In this document: positions 31,388-46,300 of the stretch, piece after piece
Layout of the letters: each line of letters begins with the position of its first letter
Numbering within the stretch: position 1 is the stretch's first letter
NCBI RefSeq assembly: GCF_947242115.1
Contig: NC_074713.1
Coordinates: 8,810,001 to 8,874,000 of the forward strand
Reading direction: 5' to 3'
Source of the DNA: Biomphalaria glabrata
Taxonomy: Eukaryota > Mollusca > Gastropoda > Planorbidae
DNA: 64,000 nucleotides
Position numbers and translations under genes: made by a program
The notes under the pieces: generated by a model
Told to the model about the DNA's origin: nothing
Databases searched by the model: none
Seen by the model: only the letters and a program-made list of their open reading frames with translations

Positions 31388-34300
31388 ATGGCGTTTACTA
31401 GTGGTAATTCTAGTTCTAAACCAGATCTCGATTCTGGTACATCTACATCGAAGTCTGTAGAAGCAAAACAAGATATGAAACGATCGACAGCAGCACAGTT
31501 CTTTAATAAAGATGACGAACAGGACAAGATGGCAAACACAAATACTTATGATATAGTGAGGATTTTATTTTCAAATTTTGACTTTTACATATAGAATGTT
31601 TATAAGTTTATAGATCTATGAGCTAAGTCTAAGTAGATTATTTATAAATCTATTTATAGATTCTGCTATGAATGAATGATGAATGAGAGTGTAGCTTCTA
31701 AAATGAGTGGCTTTTCATCTAGATTCTAGGTCTAGAGTCTAGATCCACTGATCATTGATGCAGATTTACTCTAGAATCTACTTTCAATATAATTTAATTA
31801 AAGAAAAAAATCTTAATTTTAATAATTTTATTTTTGAAATAATGTCAGTTTTGATTTGGAACTAATTTAGAATAGCTCTATGAGTCCATCTCTTCTAGAT
31901 TTAGATGATGTAATATAGATATAGAGAGTCAGTCTAGTAATAGTTTAGAGATGACAGTATGTATATATATATATAAAATGCATAAATTCATTTAATTCAT
32001 AAGTATTGATTTAATTGATTATAATACTGTTATAAATAAAAATAAAGCATTAATAGATCTACATCTAGATTTATTTACTATTATAATTTTTATATTTAAA
32101 TCACATTTTTTTAGAAATCACCGGCCAAATAAAAAAAAAACTCAGTTCTAAAGTTTATCATAGACTTTTTATATAAATAAAATTATTTGATGTCTAAGAC
32201 AAAATGTAGTTTATCCATTTTTATCTCATTAAGCTCTGTATTTAAAATTTTAATATCTTTTTCCAGGTGGTTGAATTGTTGAACAATGCTGCTGTTATGC
32301 AGAAGTCTGCAGATAAAATTGCTAATTTGCGCAAAGTAAGTCCATCAATTTAAAGCAGTAAATCCTAGATGGACTCTTTCAGTGGTGAAGCAACACAGGT
32401 CATCTCATAGAAACATAGAAATGAAATGAAAGCCTGGGCATTAGCTAATGTTGGAACAAAGTAGTCCACACCGCAGTTCCCCCTCTCTACAGCAGGTGCT
32501 GATACAATTTGGGATAAGAACCATCGCAGGTTCTGCCAGGGTGTATCACTGTGTGCTGCAAGCTGCCTAAGGGTCACCAACTCCTTATTTACCTCATAGT
32601 TAACGCTCCTGATTCCTTTCCCAGGTTTGGGTATAGCTGGAATGCAACAGAGGTTAAAGTTCAGATATTTTTTCTCTTGGGTGGTAACCAATGCTAACAA
32701 TTCCGCTGCCCAATGCTTACTGATCCTTATCCTCGATAGTTGCCTGGTTGTGTGGTATGTGTGCTGGACTGTCGTTCGGTTGTCTCGATGGTCCCGAACT
32801 CATACCCTGCCCACTGCAATCCCCCAGGTTAGGAAGCAAATTATCTTAAACTCTGAAGGAACGTCCGAATTATGTAAAACAAACAAAATAGTGATAGCAT
32901 TTACACTGGACAGAGCCAATATCTGAGCCACATGTGAAGGCTGGGAGTTTGTTCACTAGGGTTCTTATTGCCAGAAGTGGTAATAGATATAAGTACTCCA
33001 CTATCTATAAAATGCTTCCAATTGCATGTGTCTCAATTAGCCCCTGACAAAAAAGTAATTAAAAAAAAATTGACACTAAAATATGTTTATATGCTACTTA
33101 AAAGGCCTAATAAATTATGATTTTCTTAAGTAAAAAATATTGAAATATTTTTACAAGCCTATTCCCCTTGATATAGCTGTACTTGCAAACAAACCGCATA
33201 GACTGCCATGTTTGCAAGTATGAAGGTAGATTGTCACACAAGAATGAAGTTTTATTGCTGAAAATTTACTGCTTCTAAGGATTTCTCATCTGGCTGTCTC
33301 AGTAGTCATGCAAGATTTCTCGTAGTTGTCTGTTTAAACATATTTGTGGACTCTCTGGAGTACATTTTCATTCATCAACAGTTCAATAACTACTGGAAAA
33401 AAACAAAAAAACAGAAATGTAGGTCATACTTCTTTAGCATTTCAACAAGTCAATCATATTTTGATTTCAAAAGGGCAAAATTTCTTTATAGTTGTTAGTA
33501 AGACTTGTTGCAACAATACCAGTTAAAAAAGTAATCTTTATTTGGGTCACCACTATATTCCAGTTCACGAAGTGGGTGTTGAAAATTTCTTGAAAGTCTT
33601 TTCTTATCATAGAACTAAAAATATTTTTTTTTTTAGGACACCAATTTGCTTTCATCACTAACACTATGGAATCAAACCACAGCATAACCAGTTGTTAGTT
33701 GATATTATTTTGTTTATTGGGCATACCTTTGTTCTTTACATAGCTTGGCCTGTGTTTCTATGACCTATACTTCTCTGTGGCTAAGTCTTGACTTGATAAA
33801 AAAGGGTTGCAGTTTCTCTAGTTGTTCCATTGAAAAATGCTCTAACTTTTACCCCTTTCACTTCTATTTTACATTGCTTGGATTGTCAACTGTTGCAATA
33901 CAAATTCAATTAGAGTATGTCTTTAGATCCCCCTGTTCAGGTGCTCGCAGGAGTAATGAATAGCCACTTCTGCACAATGCCAACCCTTAATCTCCAGAAT
34001 GTCTCAGAGATGCACATCTAAACCTGTAGCATCGCTTCTGCAGAATTCACTCAAAATCAAGAGGGGCTAAAATAATTATTGTAATAGGGAGGCCTGATAA
34101 ATGTAGCATATGAGAATTAAAAATATATTGGACAAATTGGACTTGTACCATCTATTTCTATTGTTGTTGCAAATTTAAGGTATGTAACTTATGACAAGTC
34201 TTGGTTAACTTGAGAAGTAGGCTAATTAAAAATTATGTTGTTTGATTTTTCTTTTTTTTTAGGTTCAGGAACTGATATTGCATAAATCACCAGATCTACT

Positions 34301-37300
34301 TGACAACTTTCTGGATGTAAGCAAATTTTTTTTTCATTCAAAATATTTATTTTCTTTCTCCTTATTTAAGTTTAGACCTGTTTATGAAACTTTTTATTTT
34401 CTTCATGTGTACATTTGCTACTTTTCTACAAATATTTATTGGGCCAAAAGTTCATTTATCAATTTTACTTTCTGTTTTTGTTTCTTGTTTATGAATACTG
34501 TTGAAAGTTTTTCAATTATTTTTGCAGGAAATGTTGGCATTTCAATCGGATGTGTACAAAGATGTAAAAAAATTTGTTATTGGTTTCATGGAGGAAGCTT
34601 GGTAAAATTATTTTCTTTTTAAATGAGAATGAATCAAATATTATTAGATTGAGATGAACAAAAATTATGCTTGCAGTTTTATCTAATCCTTTGCATGATT
34701 TAAATTTTATGACAATTTAATTGTAATACTTGAATCAAAGTCTGGAGATGCGTGTCTGAGGGGTAAAGCTCTTGGCTTCTGAAGCAGTGTCATGAGTTTG
34801 AATCCTGATGAAGACTGGGATTTTTTATTTCGGGATCTTTAGGGCGCCTTTGAGTCCACACAAATCTAATGGGTACCTGACATTAGTTGAGGAAAAGTAA
34901 AGGCGTTTGGTCATTGTGCTGGCCATGACACCTTCGTTAACTAAACATGGGCCACAGAAACATGACCTTTACATCATCTGCCCTATAGATCGCAAGGTCT
35001 GAAAGGGGAACTTTACTTTTTACTAAACTTAAGTCTAAATCTTTGTTAGTGGCATATATATTGTTTAATACTGCTTGTTATTAGTTTTGTATTTTTGTAT
35101 ATTTGTACTTTTGATATTTAAAGAAGAGAAACTTTTAAGTTATTGAAATTATTTTAAAAATATTTTTCAGTAAAAAAGATTATGAATGTTTGCCAAAGGT
35201 TATGGCATGTATGTTAATGCTACTTGGTGACGACGATGTAAATGTTCAGAAGAAAGTTATTCTCACAGTCTCCAGCATGTTCAAATTCGCTTTAGCGGTA
35301 ATATACAAATTAAAAAAAAAAAGTTATTTTTCTTTTATTAAATTTATAAATTTTTTTTTTCACTAAAAGATGTCATTGTGGGTAAAAATTCATGTCTACT
35401 TAATTGCAGTGGATTGGTAAAACAAGAAAAACCAGGCCAGAGATGAAAGCTGTTTGGCAACATTTGACTGAGCTGAAATCCTTACTCTTTGAGTCCCTAG
35501 AATCAACAAATGACGGGTGAATACATGCTACATTTTATTTTCTAATTATTGACTGAATATTGACTGTTGCTTTTTAAGATTATGTTACCATTATGAAGGT
35601 TGGGTTATATTTACATTATTCAACATGGACTCTGCCATCTGGGGGATGGAAGCAAATTATAGAGCCTTGTAACACTATGCTGTGAGAACTTAAAATCATT
35701 GAGGACAAGATAGAAGAAAAAGAAAAGCAGAAGAAAAGTGCCAGAGTAGAAAATCAAGGCAATTTTTAAAAGCACATAAGTGTCATGACTTTTGTTTCAG
35801 AGTTGTATTATTCGCACTAGCAGTTTCCTTCCTAATGTTTCCATTGACCTAACACACAAAAATTGACCAATATTTTGACCAGGCTCTACACACTCAGTTA
35901 CCAAAATGTGCAGTTGAGCATTATTATGAGAAGACCAAAAACCACAGTACAAAGCCCTCAGCCCCCTTAATGACAATAGTAGTCATCATCATATTAGGAT
36001 TGATGGATGAACTATGTTTATGTTTCTTCTTCATTTTCTGAAAAACAATTCTTCATTGATTTACTTCACATTTCTATTATTGACTGAATTGTTTTGTTGA
36101 AAAATAATAATCTTTTGTTTGTTGTTTATGTTATAGCATCAGAACTCATGTCGTCAAGTTTTTAGAAGGGCTGTGTCTTGTTTTCTCTAAAAAGACAATG
36201 GTAAGCTCATTTTTGTGTACATAACTTTCCAGCTTTGGCTACATTTCTGCTTATGTAAGCTTCTTCTTAACCAATGCAAGTTTTAAAAACTGTGCACACA
36301 TACATACAGACACAAATTATTAATTGTTGAAATTCAAAAGATAATATTTGATATTATTAAATTATTATATTAAAAGACAGTGATGCACCCCGAGGAATTA
36401 CTGGTGTTGGTTTCTTCTTTAATTGGTGCAGAATTTTCTCAGGCTAAACAAGCAGATACTAGAGCAGCCAACTTTGGTGCAGCTTATGCAAACAAATTCT
36501 ACTTTTGAATAGGGCAGCCATTTCCTTTATCTAAGGTTGAGGCTCATAAAAGCTTGCACAGTCTGTATCCATGCTGTCCGATGTTGGGCAATATTCTATC
36601 ACATACTTTCCTTGATATCTGTAGTTCTTTGATCTCTTAGCTGACATTTCTGAAGGCTAGTCTCCTGCATCCCTTGGGTCTGACTCCTTCAAAAGCTCAG
36701 CATCATTTAGGATTTTCTTCAGAATTCTTCCCTCTGGTATGCTGGTGATATGTCAGACAACATAGTTTCTTTGCAGGGTGCTTTCCTGGGCCTAAGATAG
36801 GTGGTCCATAATCATGCTAATAAAAAGATATTGTATTAACATTACTTGTAAATTTATTCAAATTTATAAAATTAATTTTGAAAAGTTTATCTAAAAAGCA
36901 TTTGACCAATTCAATTTAGTATTTAATGAAGTTATGAAACAATTCTAGACCTCTCATTGCTGATTTGCTCACACATTGTTATACACACCTGATGAAATAA
37001 AGTGGTATTGTTTAGTTTACTAAACCTATACATTGTGCAACTCTTAAACCTTCATCTAACTTTCTGTTATATCATTGAATAAAGTAATTGATAAAAAATA
37101 ATTTAGAGTAAATATTGAAATAATAAAAAATGTTATCCTTTTTTGTTTGGTTGATAATTCATTTTTTTTAAAATAATGTGAAGTATGTTGGTTTCATATT
37201 TTTTGTAGGATTCTGAAATACCAAAGAAAAATGAGGCTGATATGTCTTTAGATCAAGTGCCAGAGAGCAATGAAATTATTAAAATTGCAGATCTGGAAAT

Positions 37301-40300
37301 AGAAGGAGTCAAAGCATTCAATAGTCTTTTACAGTTTCAAAGTTCCCCCCACATATCAAGGTGAGTTATAAATATCTCAGGAGTAGGGTCTGTTGACCTA
37401 TCATAAAGCTTTGGTAAAATATTGTAATCAATATTGATAAAAAAAAAACAACCTGTTCTCTTGTAATGTTAATTTTTTTTTTTACAATTCATCTTATTAG
37501 CTTGCAAAATTTATCGGTGGGTCTACATAGATCTAAAAAATGGCTGTAACGATTTTCCTTGAAATTTTACAGTTTTGTATATCTTTAGGAAAAAAATTAC
37601 TAGCTAATTGGCCTCAGAGTCTAGACTACTGTCTTTTAATGTTTCCAAGTCTGGATCTATACACACCTAACTAGAATTTTATATACTCTGAGTAGATTTA
37701 TATATAGGCGTAACCTGAATTTTTTTGTTTGCGGGGAGGGTACAAAATGTTCCTTTTTTTGTTTCATCTAAAATTATTATTATTATTAGTCTATTGCAAT
37801 CCATTTGTGTATGTTTGCTGACTTGATAAAAGTTTAAAGGGTCTAAGATGTGGAATGTGAGGCTGAGTGACATTAAACCTCTTGGCTATCTGAGGGGGCT
37901 TGAGTTAGAATGTCGATATTGACTAGGGATTTCTAATTTGGGATTTAAGTCAAGCATAGTTGTATTTGTTGAGTGTCTAAAGCCTGCAAGGAAAAATTCT
38001 TTCAGATCAGATACTACCCACATGTCCACAATAGAGGTTGGACCAGAGTGCACCGAGCTTACAGGAGAATGGAAGACATGCTATACAAAAGCAATAATAT
38101 CATTGTTAATGAATCAAATTGGAGCATGTCTTTCCACCCAGAAAAATGTCAGTTGTTAAGAGTAACAAAAAAACTAAAACAAATTAATTCCACTTATCTT
38201 ATTCATGGCAAACCAGTAACACAGACTAAAAACGCAAAATACCTAGGTGTTATAATAAATGAAAAACTGTCATGGAATCCACATATTGATGAAACTACAA
38301 AAAAATCAAACAAAGCATTAGGATTTATTAAAAGAAATTTCTATAAATCAAATAAGAACATAAAACTAAAATGTTATTTAACCTTGGTTAGGCCAATAAT
38401 AGAATATGCATCCTCTGTTTGGGACCCCTCAACTCAAGAAAACATTAAGAAACTAGAACAGACACAAAATAGAGCACTGCGATTCAGAACAAACGAATAT
38501 TCACATTTGACTAGAGTAACACCTTTAGTAAAATCACTAAATTTAGAAAGCCTTCAGGACAGAAGGCTCAAAAGTAAAGTAGCAATAATACATAAAACAC
38601 TGAACCATAATCTTCAAATACAAAAACAAAATTTAATAAAATACTCTGAAAGACACAAAGATAAAGGCACATTCCTCGTCCCATATGCTAGGACAAATTT
38701 GTACAAATACTCCTTCTTCCCTAGTGCTATTAGAGCATGGAATGGGTTGCCTGAGCTAGCCAGGAAAACCAGTGACTTGGCAGAATTTAAGTCATTGGTT
38801 AATATGCATCACTAAATGCATGACGCGTAGGACGTAATCATCTTCTTTTTTGAAGTAACGTCTGTATTATATAAGATAAGATAAGAGAGGATCATTTTTC
38901 ATCCAATAGTCAAAATTGACACATTGTGAAACTTCTGACATTCTAAAGCTACAAGTTACTGTGTCTTCATCTGAGTTCTAAAATCTAATATAGAAATGAG
39001 GAATAGCATGTGGTTAAAGTCAGATAATACTATAAGTCTTTATTAGAAGGTAAAAAGGACATATTTGTTACAAGAGGTTATTTTGTTTTGGACTCCTGAA
39101 ATGAATCAGACCCCCCAAAAATGGGTTTATTAATGGGAAAGGCTAGTTCTTGTGTATATATGTATAGAAATAAAATGAATTATGGTAAAAATAAATGTAG
39201 AATTTGTTGCATTATAATATATAAATGAATACATCATTATGTGTGTGTGTGTGAAACTAAAATCTCTTGTATTTCTTCTTTTACTTTCAGTATCAATCTT
39301 ATGACTGTGATGAATGCTTTATCCAACATTGCCAAACAAAGACCCGGTTTCTTTGATCAAGTTGTTCAGAGCTTTGAAGCTTTACATGGTAAATGTCATT
39401 ATCTAAGCACTTCTATATAAACTCTTTGTATGAAGTGCCATATGAAACAGAACATTCACTAGAAATTCTGTAGAAATTAATAGATTTTCAAACTATTACA
39501 ATCTGTAATAGTATTAATGATTAAAATATTATTATAATTATTACATTTTTTAAATTTATGTAATTAACTAAGCAAGGCAGTAGAATCATAGATCTAAATT
39601 AAATTGTCCATTTTTACCTTGTATATCTTTGATAGCCACTATATTCCCATTCATAATGTTGATATTATATTTTTTTATTATTTTTTTTTCTGATATTTAT
39701 TTGCTCGATATTAAATCAAACTGGAATTCATAAAACCTTTACATATATATTTATATTTATAGTCTGTTTTGAGACCTGTAATTTCCTTTGATATTTATAA
39801 TATACTTATTTCTTGAAAATAAAAAATTAAGAAGCATTTTATTTTCTTTTTGTCAAAATACTATTTTTTTACATTTTTCTTTAGTCAATCTTCCACCAAC
39901 TTTGGCCAAATCCCAAGTTAGCAGTGTTAGGAAAAACTTAAAAACTCAAATGATGACCTTATTAAAGCATCCTGCCTCTGTAGACTTCATGCCACAAATC
40001 ACAACTTTGTTGACAGATCTGGGCGCTACACAGTCAGAGGTAAGAGAGGAAGTATAGTTTTAATGTATACTTGATATTCTTATTCCTAATGTTTAAGTAA
40101 ATCAATCTTCAGTTCTTTAAAACCAGTTTTGATGGTTTGATGACACACATTCACTTAGATTTTATCCACACCAACCAAGAACAAACTCTGGCATCTTACC
40201 TCTCTTTGCTGGTTAATTGAAATAATAATTTAATTCTCTCTATTTACTTTAAGACATGGATTGCCTGAGTTACATTTTTTTTTCCAATTCAGATAAATGC

Positions 40301-43300
40301 ATACAAAATATTTTAAAAAAATGATACTTCAGATTGATTCAATATCTTCAATCAAAATTTTTCATTCTCTTTACAGCTTTAAAGATTCAACTTTTTTTTC
40401 CCATAATAGTTTTGGTTTACCTGCTACTTTGAGTGAATATCACTCTTCAGACTAACATGTCATGTTTATATCCAGATAATAAAGAGCACTCCAAGAGATG
40501 CTGAAAGCCGTAAAAGGAAAGCCTTGCCTGATGTTACTAGTGGTTCAGCCAGCAAAAAGTCCAAACTTTTAGAGGTCAGCTTATTGACACTGTACATCTT
40601 TAATTATTTGATCATATTTTAAAAATAAAATCATTCAGGAAATGGTTGTTTATAACAGAAAACTGTTTTAATAAACTTCAATTAATGAAGTGTCTTTATT
40701 TCTTCTTTTGCTAGGTGGATGATGATGATGATGGTCAAACACCCTGGGTTGACAGAAGCAGTAAGAAGCCTAAACCAGAACATTCACAGAAACAAACAGC
40801 TATAGATGTGACGGCTGAAGATATTCTCCCTCGTTTAACACCACAAAATGTGGCTGATTTGGTGCTTTTGAGTATGGTAAGATATTTAAAAATGAAAATC
40901 ACATTTTAAATGTGTGAAACATGGAAAGGACTCAGCTTTTGACAATTTACCCAATTAATTTGCCAGAAGCTTCTATTTTTAAAAGTGGCATGTTTTCATC
41001 CCTTCGTCTGTCAATAATAACATATTTATCTGGCTTTTGTGTCTACGTCATATACGTAGGCCAGATGTTGAACTTAGTTATCAGAGGCTGTTGAGATGCA
41101 TGCCTTTTAGGAGAATTTTATGGACAATGAGTGCTTGTCCCCAATGGCCTTTCTTGAAACTTAGTGTTTATTTACAATAAATATGTTTAGAATCTCAGGT
41201 TTATTAGTTACTTAATTCCTGATTTATTTTTTTTTTATTACTAAACTGTTAGATAAAATGATGATAATGAAAAAAAAAAAAACATTTCTTGATTGTGAAA
41301 CATTTAAAAAATAAAAAATTCTTGAATCATCAAGTAATACAGAACAAGCACTGAAAACTTAGTGTTTTCAAAATATAATTTTTTTTGTTTTAATTTTGTG
41401 AATGGATTCAGGAGCTAGCAATCTTAGTGTTAAAGCATTAGGTTTTGATTTACCAATGTTGCTTGATCTCTTCAGGTGATGCTGCCAGATGCAATGCCAG
41501 CACTATTTCAGTCTACGTACACACCTATAGCTGCTGCTGGCACCCAGGCTCAGATAAGTCATATTGCTAGGTTGCTAGCTACGCAGTTGACTATGGCTGG
41601 CATGGGCAAAGGTCTAGGTGAACTTCAGTTGCAGGTAAACTTGAAACAATGAGTTCTGCTTTTAAGAGTTCTTTGTTTGTTATTCTGTTACAACATATTA
41701 TGTTTCAACTACTGTTCATGTTCTTGTTGTAGGCACTAAAAGAGGAAGCAGCTGAAGCCAAAGCTAGTGATGATGAACCGGCCTCACCTAAACAGCTTAT
41801 TCAAACTATAGTTGGTCAGTCTAGGACATTTCTATCTCTTATTCTTATTTGTCATGCTCACCTATAAGAATGGCAGTCTAAATCTGAATTATAGCTTGAT
41901 TTAAAGTCATCATGAAGAGAGAAAAAAAACTGTCTTTTAGCAATACTATTTTACAAAATAAAAGTTAAGAAAAACAACAACACTGTAAGTAAATTAAGAT
42001 ATAAGTGACTTATGATCTACTTACTGGGTAAGATAGTAACTACTGTTCCTACCATTGGAAAAAAATCCCACTCAGTTATTAATTACAATTTACTTTAGAG
42101 AAATATTTTTTAAATTTTCAAACTTCATTTCCATTTAATCACATTTAAACAATCTTTTTTTAAATCTATAGTTAGATACTTTCTTTTATTAATGTAAGTG
42201 TATTAGTCTGAGCTATATAAAAAAAATGATTTATTCACTTCAAAAATTTGTCTTCTGGGATTGTTACTTTTCATTAATTAAATTAAAATGCAATATTTTA
42301 TACAAATATAAATGTAATTATTTATGTATTTATAAAAGTGCTCTAAGAGGTTTCAATGTAAATGGGTAAAGTAAGCATTTTACTTTTTTTTTTAATTGTG
42401 GGACTCAATGTTAGGCATCACTCCCATTGTTTTTATATAATGTTTGTTGCTCAAGGAAGCTAGTTCATAATTAATTAAAGTTTTTGATTTATTCATGACA
42501 TTTACTCAGTTTTTGAACAATTATTTATTTTTTCTCTGGTTAGGTCGACAGATTGATGAGGATACCATAACCAAAAAACCCAAAATCAACCAACTTCCTG
42601 TAAGTTATGGAGAAAGCTTAAACAATCTATTATCTCAGTAACGTCCAACCTTGTTTGGCCTGGCCATCTTATAAATTCCCTATTCATATGTCACAGACCA
42701 TATCAGTGACAAATCCATTTATTCCAACAAAATTAATTCTCTTCCACTGCGGAAGTTTTTGGAGGCTGGGTAGCTCAGTGTCACAGGCATACTTTGGGCA
42801 TCATTGCATTATCTGATTGTATATCAACCAGTTGTACATTGAATTACACTTGATCTTGTAGTTGTACATTGAATTACACTTGATCTTGTTTTTTTTTTTG
42901 GGGGGGAAAGCTTGTCATTTCAAATTAGTTTGAGACTTGTGCTCTTAAGCAAAGATAGTTATTAACAGCTACATTTGAGAGAATTCCTTTTTCTGTTCAA
43001 AACTTATTAAGATTAGTTTTCTATTTTAACTCTCATTTTTATGTTTCTTGTGTTCTCATAGTGGCTTGAACCTACATTATGTTTTTTAACAGCGCTATAT
43101 AAAGTTAAGTATTATTATTATTTCTTTGTCAATTTATCAACAGCTCCCGCCAATGGTGAAAAAAATCAAACAATTTCAACTGTCTAGTATTACCAAAAAA
43201 CTCAACGATAACACCACTTTAATTCTTATCACTCAAGCCATTGACAGAATTCTGCAGGCTGAGAGTAAGTGCAAATATATTATTAGTCTTATTGTGCAGT

Positions 43301-46300
43301 TGGAACCATAGTGTTTAGTGCCCCGCTTTATCCTTTTTATCTTTATTATCTAGCAACCTTTGTAGAAAAGTAACATTACTTTACCCTCTCATTTTGATGC
43401 AGTTTGAGTGAATGTTAAAGTGGATGTTTTAAAAAGTAGTATACTTCAAATAAAAACAACTGTTTCTGTTTAATATATTAAGCTGTTTGTTTATTTTCCA
43501 TAAATAAAGATAAGCTTATTTCATAAATTGGTTTGTAATTTCAAAGTGTTTTCTTTTCTTTTTTTTTTATTGTAACACTTAAATTCCAGTCATAAATAGA
43601 ATTCCATTGGATGAAGTTCTAACATTTATTTCATGTGTTTATATTACAGAGGTAGCACTGACAAATCATGTTGATCATCACAGAACTAAGTTACTGGCCA
43701 CATTAACTACACTTCTAGGAGACAGCAGCAAAAACAGTCAGTCTTGATTTCATTCTAGTCATTGAACTATTGCCTCAATAATTTCATTGGAACAAAGACA
43801 GCTAGATAACATTTGTTATAATTCTCTTATTATTAAAGTTAATTAAAATAAAACTTTATATAATTATTTAAAGTTAAGAAATGGTTCAAAACCGTTCAGT
43901 AAAACTGTTACTTTTTATAACAGTTTATCAAAATAAATAAATAAAACTCTTTAAATATATGGTCCTATATAATTAAATTAAAAATTAAAAAAATATTAAA
44001 TACAAAATTATTAAAATACTATTTAGAAAAAAATGAAATGTTTTTGAATAGATCAAAGAAGTATCTTGAATTTTTTGTTTGTGAAAATATTAATCTTCCG
44101 TAAATGTAAACTTGTAAAGTTTGTTTTGTTTAAATCGTCTGAGCTGAGAGTTATTTACAGTGAAGATATAACCATTTTATTAATTGGTTTGGTTTGCACT
44201 GGAGCCTGCTCATTTCTTTCAACAGATTTACTTGGCTATATTTTCAATGACCTGAGAATGCGTCAAGATCTGGCCTTTGCCTGGTTATATCAAGAATATG
44301 CTCATTGTCAAGGCTACAGTGCTAACCAAAGGACTACAAAGACCATTGCTAAGAGTGGTTATGATGATTGCTTGCTGAAGCTCCTTGACGGTTTGATAGA
44401 GCTGGAGGATCATCATGGAGACAGGTGAGAACATTTTGTCTTGTTAGTTTGACTTGTATTCTGCTGATGTTCTATATTGGTGTGTCTGTATGTGTTCTAT
44501 TATTTTTACTAACACAAACAACAAAGAAAAAAATATACACACAGGTAACAACTAGTATTGCCTAAAAACATTTCATCTCTTCCCATGAAAGAACAAATGT
44601 AATTAATTTAAAAAAAAAAAATTATCTGTAAACTAACCATCAACTTGTTTGATTTTCAGCTTATTTCATAGGATACTATTGGAAGCCCCACTGATCACAG
44701 ATAATGCTCTGGGCATTGTCAAGAAGTATTGCTCTATGCCTGTAAGTTTGTTAACCAATTGCAATAAAAAGGAAATGGATCCAGGCAATGATAATAGTTT
44801 ATGTCGTAGTTCTTTGTTCGATTTTAACCTGTCAGTTTACATGTTTAGAGATGATTGAATGATATGGTCTGGATAAGCTATGAAACATTATATTACATTA
44901 CATGTTCTTTTTGGTTTATAAATTAGATACTTTGGTTCACAATGGAAACATTCTTAAAACATTTCAACAGTCAATTCCAGTTAGTCAGTTGACATCATTT
45001 TGTTACTAGATGGTTTAGCAGTTTAAAGATTCAGTTCAGCTGGTTGGATTAAAGGAAGTTTACTGAAGGAACTAAAAATGAAATACCTATGTGATTGTGT
45101 GATTGAACTTTACAAATTTTAAATCAAAATATTTCTTTCAATTTTTTTAAAATTAGGCCCACACAGAGGCTGGCTTGAAGACATTATCTCAACTAATCAT
45201 TCACAGACCAGCTCACAGACTCAAGTTTCTTGACCTTCTTCTAGACTTCACAGCCAGTGATAAATTAGAAGTAAAAATGATATCTTTACACAGCTAGCAT
45301 AAACTTACTTATGAGAATACTAATTATATATCTCATTCAGTCCTTTTTTTTTTTAACTGTCAAACCTTGACAATATAAGAAATGTTTTTAAACTTTTTAA
45401 ACTATCTAGGTGAGAAACATTGCAATCAAGTCAGCCCAAAAACTTCATGCCAGTGGTAGAATGCAGACAGAGATTGAGAGATACGCCAACTTCCAACTCA
45501 AGAGACTGTTGCAACCAAAGCCACCAGCCAATGCTTTAAAACAAGATGGTCAGTCAAATGTTTAGATTTGATGACAAACATTGTTCTTCCTTTATGTTAC
45601 AACACTTGGTTATACTTTTTAATTGTTTGACATTTTGATTTGAATTCAATTGAAACATTACTGAACTGATTTTTCAACCAGATGTTCCTGACACTTGGAC
45701 AGAGGAACTTATTAAAGCACACCTTTATTTACATTTGGGTCTTTTGCCATCCAATCACAAACTTATCCATGAGTAAGTAGCTCTTCAATGATACTTTCAC
45801 ACTTATTTGTCTCAATTGTATTTTGATTTAAGAAGACTTAAGGCTAAACTGTTCCTTTCTTAACATGTATTGCATTTGTACAAAGTAGAGTTGCTGCATT
45901 AAATTTGCTATAATTTGAAAAAAAAAAATACATTTAACAGTTCTGAAAATGGTTATGTAAAAATAATTAGATTTATGGCATTTCAAATTTCAAAGTATTA
46001 AGTTGATTTTGTGACCTTGAGAGCATTATCTCTGTACCAAGAATATTTACTGAATAGTGCACCACAGGCTTGTTTGATACTTACAACAAACTTTTAATTT
46101 AAAATAATCATGAGAATAACATCTTTTCTACCAAATTCATATCAGCTTTGACATATTTCAATACATTTACATTTATTTGCACCATTCAATTTCAAATGAA
46201 ATTGTTTAGAACTATTCTGAATGAAGCTATAAATTAAAAATATAATTGAAGAAGTCAAGACCATATCTTGGACATTGGCATAACTAAGTATTAAAAATAT

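Larger units (their letters stand above)
31388..40039 (+). other. SYMPK: Symplekin exons 1-10 (N-terminal HEAT region)
   Basis: Exons: 31388-31555, 32267-32335, 34263-34316, 34528-34601, 35171-35297, 35410-35516, 36137-36200, 37209-37360, 39291-39388, 39885-40039. They encode residues 1-356. Each boundary was set by GT/AG plus continuity with the symplekin family. Split codons occur at exons 4/5 (Cys of EEAC), 6/7 (Gly of DGIRTH), 8/9 (Ser) and 9/10 (Val of HVNLPP). Introns 2, 4, 6 and 8 carry SINE, LINE and other repeat insertions listed separately. Confidence 0.93.

Noticed and set aside
32627-32926. 99-codon frame in symplekin intron 2
   Set aside because: Runs across a SINE B copy and repeat D; not a host exon.
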